Source: Castanea sativa
Taxonomy: Eukaryota > Streptophyta > Magnoliopsida > Fagales > Fagaceae
Length of the DNA: 64,000 nt
Reading direction: 5' to 3'
Assembly (NCBI RefSeq): GCF_040712315.1
Contig: NC_134015.1
Location: forward strand, 49,011,964 to 49,075,963
The translations under genes and the position numbers were made by a program. Shown here piece after piece: positions 26,116 to 35,831 of this stretch (the first letter of the stretch is position 1; every line of letters starts with the position of its first letter). A model generated the notes under the pieces. That model ran no database searches. It was not told the DNA's origin and saw only the letters and a program-made list of their open reading frames with translations.

Positions 26116-26486
26116 CTGAATTGCAAACAAACACTCAGTTATCAATATGTGTTAAGTTTTGTGTAACCCTCAAGAAACAATTTTCCCTTGCTTCCTTTGA
26201 CACCAAAGAATCAAACCCCAACTCATGTAATGTGGTAAACAAGCAAATAGTCACTTTTATTTCTTGCACTCCCACAAGAAACCCAAATACAGTTTAGTCA
26301 AATAATATGCAGAAAGAATCTACTTTTATTTTGACTCAGATTTGTAAAACCAAACTGGTTAAAAAGAGAACAATATTTTATTGTTACCAGAAAGCAGAAA
26401 CTCCAGCTCTTATCTTTCGCGTTGGCAAGAAAGAATATTGAAAAAGAAACAGCCTTTCATAGATGTCAAGGTTGCAGTTTACCTAC
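26116..26486 (-). other. Probable 5'-leader intron of the ATL-like gene
   Basis: On the minus strand, donor CTGAG|GTAGGTAAA (exon side begins at 26487) and acceptor GCAATTCAG|CTGAG (exon side ends at 26115) delimit a 371-bp AT-rich intron. Splicing would leave a short upstream ORF starting at 26530 (MKNGTINGRFF...) that ends just after the junction. Inferred from splice signals only. Confidence 0.5.
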
Positions 26487-26772
26487 CTCAGCTCTGTGAA
26501 AAACCTGCCATTAATGGTGCCATTTTTCATGTGCTTGGTGAGTCTTGTCTTGGACACTGTTTGTTGCAGTGAGAACAGAAAAAAAATGAAAATAAAAAAC
26601 CCTGATAAAAAAAAATGGTACCCTTTTTTTAGGGGTTTAAATTTCTTTTTATAATGGAAGGTACAGACTACAGAGGTCATAGGGAATGAGAAAAAGGTCG
26701 CAGCTTTAAAAAAAAAAAAACAAAGAACCACAGACAGGGGCAAAATTGTCATTTAGAATGACGGGGCCAAAT

Positions 26773-26780
26773 CTTTATAG
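26773..26780 (-). promoter_or_regulatory. Candidate TATA box for the ATL-like gene
   Basis: Minus-strand CTATAAAG about 245 bp upstream of the probable uORF start. Position is plausible for a leader of this length, but a single motif in AT-rich DNA is weak evidence. Confidence 0.3.
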
Positions 26781-27179
26781 GTGTCACGACAATCCTTTTC
26801 ATTGGTAGATTAGGCGTGCACACACTTTTATTTTTTTGCCTTACAAATGTTAACAGTTAGATCAAATAATAAAGGCAAAATGGGTAAATATTTTTTTTTA
26901 TTATTTTAAAGTATGTTGTAAAATACTCCGTTTGTCTAAAATATCTAACAAAATATTCTTGTTTTTGGAAATCGATATTTCTTATGTCGAGTTTTAGTAA
27001 CGTTGGGTTCTATGTATATTGCCAAAAAATGCATGAAATTTGTTATTGTTAATATCAAGTTTTACTTAAAAAAATATATAATATAAAACCGAAATGTTTG
27101 AATTTTTGTTAACCTCTTCTTATTGTGCCACATGGTTACATGAATTAATGTCATGTATATATATTTAAAAACACCAAAC

Positions 27180-27420
27180 GGTTATGACTTTTCATTTCAA
27201 TAAGTACATTTTCAGTCAATATGCACATTTTTGGCAAATAGGCACATTTTTCGGTTAATAGGCACATTTTGATATATTCAATATGAAAAATTATGATCTT
27301 TCATTAGACACTTTTTGATAGATACATTTTCATTCAATGGGCACCGTTTCGGCCAATAGACACATTTTCATTCAATAGACACCTTTTGGTATATTCAATA
27401 TGAAGAGTTGTGACATTTTA
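27180..27420. repeat. Degenerate approximately 20-bp minisatellite, left part
   Basis: Repeated variants of AATAGGCACATTTTCGGTC (cattttcattcaataag..., caaataggcacattttt..., caatagacacattttc...) cover this stretch. The array resumes at 27815 after a MITE, so it was split by the insertion. Confidence 0.75.
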
Positions 27421-27430
27421 ATAGATACTT

Positions 27431-27805
27431 GGCTAAAATGCAAAACTGACCCTCTAACTTTCTTCAGATTTCATTTTAATCCTCTATATTTACTTTCGTT
27501 CATTTCAGTCCTCTAAGTTTCAAATTTATTCAATTAAGGCATTTCCGTTAACTTTTGTTAAAATTTTTTGAAAAAAAAAAATTCTAGAAAATATTTTTCA
27601 ATCATTAATTGAATTTTTTTTAATTTAAAAATTTTGAAGAAAAATTTATAAAATTGAAAAATTAACTACAACATATAACAAAAGTTAATGGAAAAGCCTT
27701 AATTGAATAAACTTGAAAGTTAGAGGACTGAAATGAACAAAAATATAGTTAGAGTACTGAAATGAAATATGAATAAACTTAGAGGGTGAGTTTTGCATTT
27801 TACCC
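27431..27805. mobile_element. Mutator-type foldback MITE, 375 bp, with perfect 9-bp target duplication
   Basis: Perfect direct repeats TAGATACTT flank it (27422-27430 and 27806-27814). The ends are GGCTAAAATGCAAAACTGAC and, in reverse complement of the right end, GGGTAAAATGCAAAACTCAC. The arms remain complementary for roughly 150 bp each (for example TTCATTTCAGTCCTCTAA against TTAGAGGACTGAAATGAA), so the transcript could form a long hairpin. No ORF. The 9-bp duplication is the Mutator hallmark. Confidence 0.88.
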
Positions 27806-27814
27806 TAGATACTT

Positions 27815-27920
27815 TTTAGTAGACACATTTTGATTCAATAGGAATATTTTCAGTCAATAAGAACATTTTCATTGAATAAGCACATTTTTGGCCAATAGAC
27901 ATTTTTTGGCATATATATTA
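27815..27920. repeat. Degenerate approximately 20-bp minisatellite, right part
   Basis: Continuation of the AATAGRCACATTTTCA-type array (27180-27420) on the other side of the MITE. Confidence 0.7.
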
Positions 27921-28370
27921 CAACCTATCTTATATATACCTATATATACAACACAAAATAAACTAGAGACGCTGCAATTTGTCTGTTATTCATTCCCACA
28001 AAAAACTAATAGATAAAACAACATTACTTTTTTCTATCTAACTAATAAAACTTTGTATTATTTCTTTCAATATCATTTTTTTATTATTTTAGTTTAATGC
28101 ATTTTTGCTTTCTGCTTCAACTCAAAAATAATGGTTTTTTTTTTTCCTGAAACTCATTCCGTAGATATTCCCGTACATCGCATGAAATAGCAACTAGTCG
28201 AACTAGATTTTGAGGATATAGAATTTTACACAGAACTTGATTTTGTTAAATTCGAATTCTAAAATAGTGACATTTTGCCAAATACTTTGGAAAGATGGTG
28301 TAGCTACATACTTAAAAATAATTGACATTTAGCCATTTTCCCCAAATAATTAGAGGGTCAATTGACGGGT

Positions 28371-28562
28371 ACCTTAGGACATTTGATAATAGATTATTTT
28401 AAGAAGGTTTTAATACTATTTTAATGGAAAATAAAAAAAAGTATTAAAAAAGAAGAGTCAAATGCTTTTTTTCTTTTCCCTAAAAAAATTTCTAAAAATA
28501 TTTTATAAACTAAGGATCTTACAACAATCTAAAAATATTTTATAAACTAAGGATCTTACAAC
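28371..28562. repeat. AT-rich dispersed repeat with a 37-bp internal direct duplication
   Basis: CTAAAAATATTTTATAAACT followed by AAGGATCTTACAACAA occurs twice near 28493-28562. The surrounding 190 bp resembles other AT-rich segments at 40085-40190, 42065-42210 and 44500-44640 (GTATTTGTTAA, AAAAATTTTCAAAAAA, TAGCTACTTTTT-type wording). Confidence 0.5.
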
Positions 28563-28619
28563 AACAAAAACAACAACAACAACAACAATAATAATGGTGG
28601 TGGTTAATGAGTTTTTTTT

Positions 28620-28775
28620 TAGATAGAGTTTCAACCTATGGCGTCCGCTCCTGATGATAGCTCTTTATCATCAGACTAAGACACCAATCAGTTTTTGGTG
28701 TAGGCGGAGATTGAATCTCAAATCTCTTATTCAACCATCAAAGATTTTATTAGTTGAGTTAGTTAGAACCCACGT
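28620..28775 (-). mobile_element. tRNA-derived SINE (family with copies at 45866 and 54828)
   Basis: In reverse complement: box A-like TAACTCAACTAAT, box B-like GAGATTCAATCTC, then a body containing TTGGTGTCTTAGTCTGATG and GAGCGGACGCCATAGGTTG, and an A-rich tail. The body is nearly identical to the copy at 45866-46015. Confidence 0.7.
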
Positions 28776-29484
28776 TAATGAGTTTCAAGTGTACTAATTA
28801 AGGTTGAGTTTTTTTTTTATTGCAATGAATTATGTTGGAGTCATGTAACTCTCAGTTAATTAATGGGTATTTTTTATTAGCTTTTTCTAACTTCCAATGC
28901 AATGGGATATTGGGTTCTACTCTTCTATGCTATTCATACACTGTCTCATTATTACTGAGATAATGGTCTACTTCTTCACCTTCACCGTGCAATGCATATT
29001 GTTATTGATAAAATAATGGTTGATCTTCTTGGTTCCTAGCATTCATGTTAGTTTGGCTAAAATACCATAAACCCCAAAATTTGGCCAATGAATCCAAAAA
29101 AAAAAAAAAAAAACCGAATAACGAATGTATTCATTATGCAAAAATAGATTTTGCTACGATAGTTGTCCAGATGTAGGAGGTGCTATAGCTTATGCAAAAC
29201 AAACTTATATTATTTCTTTACTTTACCAAGATAAAAGAAGATATTGGATGTTGCTTTGTGAAGAGAGATAAATGATTTAAAAAATCAAGAAGTTTTGATA
29301 TTTTAATGAAATGAAATATATAATATAATAAATAATATGATGAAACTATTTTGAAAAAAATGATTAGTTGAAATAGAATAAATAAATTCTTATTCTAAAA
29401 TAAAAAATTATTTTTGTGTAAACTGATGTGAATACTTTTAAAGGGTGCACTTGGACGTGGATAACATGCTCCTAGTAATAATAA

Positions 29485-29520
29485 TAATGATAATAAATAA
29501 TAATAATAATAATAATAATC
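29485..29520. repeat. (AAT)n microsatellite
   Basis: Run of AAT/ATA trinucleotides with a few interruptions. Gene-free DNA. Confidence 0.85.
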
Positions 29521-30244
29521 ACCATAATTACAATTATTATATATTTGCACAATTATTGTACTTTCAACTACTAGGGACCTTAGCTAGGTCATGGAGTGTT
29601 GTTAGTGGACTACGCTTTGTTGCAGTTGCAAGTGTTGGACAGGATTAGGTTAGGAGTACATGGCCCAATAGTAATTTGGTCCGTGGATCCTTGGGGTGTT
29701 AGAAAAGGCCGAAAATTTGATGTAGTGCTATTTTATGAAACACCAGCCAAGACTCAATAGGCACAAAGGCTTTGAAAGGATTTTTGTTTTGTTTTTTTAC
29801 CTCGGGTTATTATTATAATTAATTAATGAGCGAGAAGTTGAAAATTGACTTTGTCATGAAAAATATTTTATGTTTGGTAGAGCAAAAACACATTTTTTTA
29901 TTTTATTTTATTTTATTTAAAAGGTTCTTAGTTAGATGTTTGGTAGACACAAATAAATCAAAAAGTCGACAAATATTTATCTATATGGCGGTGACCTTTG
30001 GCAACCAAAGTAAGAAAAGAAGGTGATAACTAGTAACGAGGGAGGTGGCCAATTAATCAGCAACTAGCAACTACTTGGGTGGTATCAACTTTCAACAATG
30101 TTGGTGTAAAGTGCGAGTTTGGATTTATTTTATTTTTTATGTTTTAAATTTATTTGCTTATACATAGTTTTTTTTATAGTTTTATTTTTAAGTCAACTGT
30201 AATATTGTCAACTTTCAATAAATAAATTTTTAATAAAAAAACTA

Positions 30245-30477
30245 ATTCAAATGCACATATTTAATTTTATCAATCAAATAAATATTCAAATGCACATATT
30301 AATTTTATCAATCAAATAAATATTCAAATGCACATATTTAATTTTATCAATCAAATAAATATTCAAATGCACATATTAATTTTATCAATCAAATAAATAT
30401 TCAAATGCACATATTTAATTTTATCAATCAAATAAATATTCAAATGCACATATTTAATTTTACCAATCAAATAAATA
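30245..30477. repeat. Six-copy 38/39-bp minisatellite
   Basis: Six near-identical units starting ATTCAAATGCACATAT and ending CAATCAAATAAAT. The first four alternate between 39 and 38 bp (CATATTTAAT against CATATTAAT), which implies that 77-bp pairs were copied. Very low divergence indicates recent expansion. Confidence 0.92.
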
Positions 30478-31229
30478 TTTTCTTTTTTAATGCTTCGGTT
30501 ATATGCCTTAGAGAAAAGTGAAAAAAGAAAAAGAAAAAAAGCATGGACCTACGGTTTAACAATATTAGACAAGAATATCTAGCAATAAATAAAGAGCAAA
30601 ATAGAAAGGGAGAAAAACTGGTGCACACCAACAAAGATACAAAATAACCAATCTTTTATCTCCTTTGCTGAATAAATGTGAGGGACATACAAGAAGTCAA
30701 GCTCAAGAATTCACACCAATAAGCATGATTAGCAGCAACTGCAAGTGGACACTTTGTTGGTTGTCACATTAGAAATGCACAAATGAAAATATAGGGGAAA
30801 TATATATCATAAATGTGAAATTGTCTCTTATAAGAGAAAGGGTACTCAAATAATGTTGTTAAATAAAAGGAAACTTGGTTTTAGACTTGCTGGATTAGAG
30901 AAACCATGTTGTTGGAAATTTTGGAGTAGAATTAGCTTGGGCTGTTTTGGTTACAGAGAGTATGTTTAAGTTATCAATTTATCATTCGTTTTCTTCTCCT
31001 TGCCTTCATCTATATATGCCCAAAACATTTGGTGGTATTTAGCATTAATTTTTTTTAATAAAAAAAAAGGCTTGTAAAGAGTGATTTTATCATAACCCAA
31101 CAATATTAAATAATAGGTTTTCTTTTTAATACTTTTTGCAGGGGGGAAACGGGATTTCTGAATGTTTGAGCCGATCACATTTGGTGTTGAATAAGGAATG
31201 TTAATTTGTTAATCTAACCACTTAGGAAG

Positions 31230-31400
31230 GTGACTTAGTGGTAAGAAACTCTTGTGAACTATTATAATTTATACCTGTGAGTCTAAAGTTGTGGGTTTGA
31301 ATAGCCCAGATGATCTCACGCTATAACTTATAAGTCATAACTTGAGAGTATGATTGTAATCAAGCCAACGTTAAATGCAACTTTGAAGTTACAAGTGTGA
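31230..31400 (+). mobile_element. tRNA-derived SINE
   Basis: Box A-like GGTGACTTAGTGGTAAG near 31236-31252 and box B-like TGGGTTTGAATAGCCC near 31292-31307, then a body ending near AAATGCAACTTTG. Gene-free DNA just upstream of the large LINE. Confidence 0.55.
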
Positions 31401-31874
31401 GATTTCTCTCCCTTTTTTTTCCTTCACCCCTATAGGTCATGGAGCTGCATAGAGTTACTCAGCTTATTGCATTGTGTACTTGCCATGGACTCTCATGAGC
31501 ATGCAAGTACTAAGCTTATTAGCAACACCACTCATGGAATGGATCAATGGAACCTTAAGAAAATTTTTCAAAATGTCATTTTATTCCTCCAAACCACAAC
31601 TCACATTTCTTCCTGAAACACAAGAGTTTCCATGTGTTTAAGATGGCCCGTTTGAACACTAAGTACAAAAACTACAAATCAACTCGAATTCAAGATAATA
31701 CCCTCTTAGATTAGAACTTACTAGGTATGTGTAGAAGGATTGGGCAGTCTAAATTGGCCAATTGATGTGATTGTGCAAGAATTGGAGCAATATAGAGAGA
31801 GGATATATATATATATATATTTCTTTAGAGATGAAATTTGAGCTTTAAACATCAAAAGCAAAATGGAGCTCTCT

Positions 31875-31897
31875 TCTCTCTCTCTCTCTCTCTCTCG
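31875..31897. repeat. (CT)n tract in the LINE 5' leader
   Basis: About eleven CT units near the 5' end of the LINE. Pyrimidine tracts are common in plant L1 leaders. Confidence 0.8.
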
Positions 31898-31985
31898 GGA
31901 AGAATAGGAGGAATTAGCACGGAGTAAAAATAAGGTTAAGGACATAAGCCATGCAGGCTTCCAAGAAGGATAGGAATCCATTCCA

Positions 31986-33055
31986 TTGACACCAAGCCAC
32001 GACTACAGCCTTAGGAACCGTGCAGTATCTTTCAAAGACAAACTGGTAGGAGAGATACCAGGAGCCTATACACAAACATTTAGCTTCGGAGACCTTATGG
32101 AAGACGATATGGAATCGGATGACGAGGTAGAAGCTCTCCGTGAAGGTTTAGTAGCAGTGAAGTTCTCCAAGGATCTCAAGCAGCAGATTTGCAGCCTTTG
32201 GGCAAAAGCTCTCATTGTGAAGGTGTATGGTCGATCAATTGGGTTTAAATACCTTCATAATAAACTTCTCTCTCTTTGTGGAAGCTTGCTGGGAGATTAG
32301 ACTGTGTGGATTTAGGGCACGGCTTCTTCCTCACGTGATTCTCCTTGAGAGAAAATTACAAATCTATCTTAAAGAGGGGACCTTGGTTCATTGGAGAGCA
32401 TTTCCTGTCCATCAGGCCTTGGGAACCTAACTTCTGTCCGGTGACGACAAATGTCTCATCCATTGCAGTCTGGATAAGGCTTAACGAATTACCGATTGAG
32501 TATTACAATGTAGAAGCCTTACATCAAATCGGCAAGACAATTGGTAATGTTTTAAGGGTGGATACACACATTGCCTCTGAAACGAAAGGGGGATTCGCTA
32601 GACTTTGTATTCAAGTCGAAGTGAATAAACCTCTGGTTACGGCCATTTTGATTGGGAAGTTCGAACAACCTGTCTGTTATGAGGGCATTCAGAAATTATG
32701 TTTCGTATATGGTAGAATGGAGCACAAACAGGATCACTGCCCGTACATCATCTGTCAATATTTGTCACCAAAGAGGGCGGAAGTAATGGTAGTAGGGGAG
32801 CGGGGTTCAAGTTCATGCGATGAGCGTGATACAGATAAGGAAAAAGTAGGGAAGGGGTCCACTGAGAGCATGCTTGTTAATGAGCAGAAGGAAAGTACAG
32901 ATGGGAGATACAGTTCGTGGGTAGCAGTTACACGCAAGAAGAGTGGGACAAGGAGTCAGAGGAGTGGTGGTGTCTTTATGGCTCAGGATATTTGCCAACC
33001 ACAACAACTGCAAAGGAGGAGTGAGTATGCTTTGAGGATAAGCGTGGCACCGTGA
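31986..33055 (+). pseudogene. LINE ORF1 remnant (DUF4283 and CCHC zinc knuckle)
   Basis: RNA-binding ORF1-type protein of plant L1 elements, broken by at least one frameshift between frames 31986-32300 and 32345-33055. The first part (VGEIPGAYTQTFSFGDLMED) and second part (RGPWFIGEHFLSIRPWEPNF) together give the DUF4283 fold. The zinc knuckle that follows reads CFVYGRMEHKQDHC, where the second Cys of CX2CX4HX4C has become Tyr. No convincing ATG is seen at the head of the first frame. The low-complexity charged C-terminal part fits the family. Confidence 0.8.
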
Positions 33056-34749
33056 CAAATTGGACCCAGTAGTGAACCTGCTAGAGAGACAAAAAGAAAG
33101 TTGTCACCACAAAGGGTTATTAATGGACCCCTACTAGATAATGCTATTCAACATATTGTTAAGGAGCCTAATTAACGGGCCCAGAGTAGTTTAGAGAGCA
33201 GCCCAAAGTTGAAAGGCATAGAAAATGCAGGAGCCCAGCTTGAATTGGAGTTAAGTAAGCCCAAGCCCAACCATAACACCTCAGTTAAGGGCAAGAAAGT
33301 CCTTACATGATTAAGGGCATCTCAGGATACTTTTGTGAGCGCCGTTGGAGAAGCTAAAACAGAAAAATATCCTTTGCCTATCATCTCCCACGATTAGGTC
33401 CCCCATAAGGTAGTTGCAAGCCGAAGGAACAATGGAGGACAACAGTCGAGAATTACTACTAAGCTTCAGTTCACAACCATGCAGCTACCAGAGATGGGCT
33501 ATCAATTTCGAGGGAGTGGTAGTCGAGATTCCGGAGGTTGTGCTCGCTGAAATCTGAGCGAACCTAACCCGAGTCATGGGGTGGTTCAACGAGAAGATCA
33601 AGAAGGCATGGAAATTTATTTTTCCGCTGACGGAGGTGAGTGCAAGGGAAGGTGGACTGCCATTGTCGAATCCAGCGTGGGTAACGGTGAAGAACCCATG
33701 GTGGCATTTTCTAATGGATGTACCGACAGCAGAGAGGGACCGATGCCTGGTTTGGGAATCTCTACCTCAAATCTCACTGGTGCCTATTTTGTACGAGGTG
33801 AATCCAAGGGAGTGCCTGTCCAAGCGGAGGATGTTAAGTTAGTCAATCTCCACTTTTCTTTTGGGGAACAAGTACGCCATGAAGCTAATTCAAGTTTTTC
33901 AACTAACTGTGGTGTTCAGTCTACATGTGGCCTTATAGAAGATGGAAATGGGTGTGCTCCAGCACAAGTTGTCAATGTCATCGGGTGAAGGCCAGACGAG
34001 GGAGATGTTGAAGCAGATCGGATGGAATTTGAGGGAGGAGGCGAAGTTGTTGCCGCCTTTTGACGAATGCCCCATCCTAGAATAGAAATTCCTCATGAAT
34101 ATCATAGTGTGGAATTGTAGGGGCGCCTTGAAGCCCTCTTTTTAGAAGTATGTTAATGAGCTGGTCCACAACCATAATCCAGCTGTCTTAGTTGTAATGG
34201 AAACTCGGATTGGGGGTAAGAGGGCTAAGGAGAATACTGATAGAATTCCTTTTGATGGAGCTTTTTGTATGGAGACCATTAGGTATGCTGGTGGACTCTG
34301 GATGCTCTGGAATTTGGAAAGAGTGGAGGTCACACCATTGTCCAGTACTAAGCAGGAGATCCATGCGGTAGTTAAGGTACAAAACTCTAATTCTAGCTGG
34401 ACGTTTACTGTTGTTTATGCTAGCCCTAGGACTGCTGAAAGATATATTTTGTGGAATAATTTATCTAAAGTGCATGAGCTTCATAATATGCCCTAGGTTT
34501 TAGCGGGTGACTTCAACGAACCTCTTATGGGTGAGGATAAGTTTGGGAGAAGAGCGGTGAGTGTTAATAGGTCACTTCTATTCAAACAATGCTTGGATAA
34601 GTGCAGTATGATATATATTGGATTTTTTGGGCCTCTGTTCACTTGGACTAATAGAAAGGACATTCATGCTTTAAAACAAGAAAGGATAGATAGATTTTTT
34701 GTTAACCCTAGCTGTTGTCTTCTGTTTTTGGAAGCAAAAGTGGTATACC

Positions 34750-35749
34750 TAGACATGGCAAAACGGGTCAGAATTTTCTGACCCGACCCAACCTGAAAAA
34801 TACCCGATCGGAACCCGATTTTTTTGACCCGAAGTAAAAACGGGTTGAATCGTGACCCAACCCAATTTTTACCGGTCAATCCGACCCGACCCGAATAACC
34901 CGTGACCCGACCCGTTAAAAAAATATTTAAATTATATACTGATATTAGGTGCATAAAGCACCTAAATACTTCATATAAATATAATTATATAAAATTATAA
35001 ACTAATAAAATATTGAATCAATTGTCATGTCATGACAATTGACAACTCACAAGCATAGGCACAACACCTTACACTTACTGACTTACACCAACAGGTCCAT
35101 GAGTCCATCCATCTGTCCAACACATTTGACATTACACAATGACAACATTGACAAGGCTTTGGCTGTATCACAATCGTTCAAAAAAAAAATCTCATTCAAT
35201 GGTCATTGCCTCATTGGTCAATGCTTGCTACCTTCGGATTTTCCAAAGCCAAACAAAGACACTAACTCACTAAGTGACAAAATTCACAATACAATACAGG
35301 TTTACAAATCAGTTCAGTATTTCTTCAGCTTTACTCTCTCATTTTCTCTTGCGCCTCCGGCCTGCACAAACCTGAAAGTTCCTCTTTGGCTCTTTCTCAG
35401 TTCAGTACTTTAGTTTTACTCTCTGACAATGAACTACTAACATTGAAGACTTTTTCCATCATGAATTTATGATTATAAATAATTTTTGTTATGCTCAAAA
35501 CTGTCAGAATTGGAAGGATATTAACAAGTGGCATTAAGTGCAATTCATTTGCTTAATTGATTTTTTTCATTCTCTCTAAACAGATTGTCATTGATTTGTT
35601 TTTTTAATTGAAAAAAAAAAATTGTTTGAAAAATATAGGTCAACCCGACCCGACCCGCAACCCAATTGACCCGATTAAAAATGACCCATTTTGACCTGCA
35701 AACCTGATTGACCCGACTCGAACCCGATTCGACCGTTTTGCCATGTCTA
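34750..35749. mobile_element. Non-autonomous hAT element, 1000 bp, nested in the LINE endonuclease domain
   Basis: Terminal inverted repeats TAGACATGGCAAAACGG and CCGTTTTGCCATGTCTA. Flanked by 8-bp direct repeats GGTATACC (34742-34749) and GGTACACC (35750-35757), one mismatch. Both subterminal regions are packed with GACCCG/CGGGTC motifs, as expected for transposase-binding arrays. The interior shows no transposase ORF. Its position in the LINE shows it came later. Confidence 0.9.
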
Positions 35750-35809
35750 GGTACACCTTACAAGATGCTACTCAGACCATTGCCCTTTTTACTAGAGATG
35801 CATCCAAGA

Positions 35810-35831
35810 GGGGGTGGGGGGGGGGGGGGGG
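35810..35831. repeat. Poly(G) tract inside LINE ORF2
   Basis: GAGGGGGT followed by sixteen G. An unusual homopolymer in this AT-rich window that adds a frame disruption to ORF2. Confidence 0.85.

Noticed and set aside
35039..35413. 124-codon plus-strand frame inside the hAT element, considered as transposase
   Set aside because: Ser/Thr/His-rich without any hAT dimerisation or catalytic motif; the element is better called non-autonomous.
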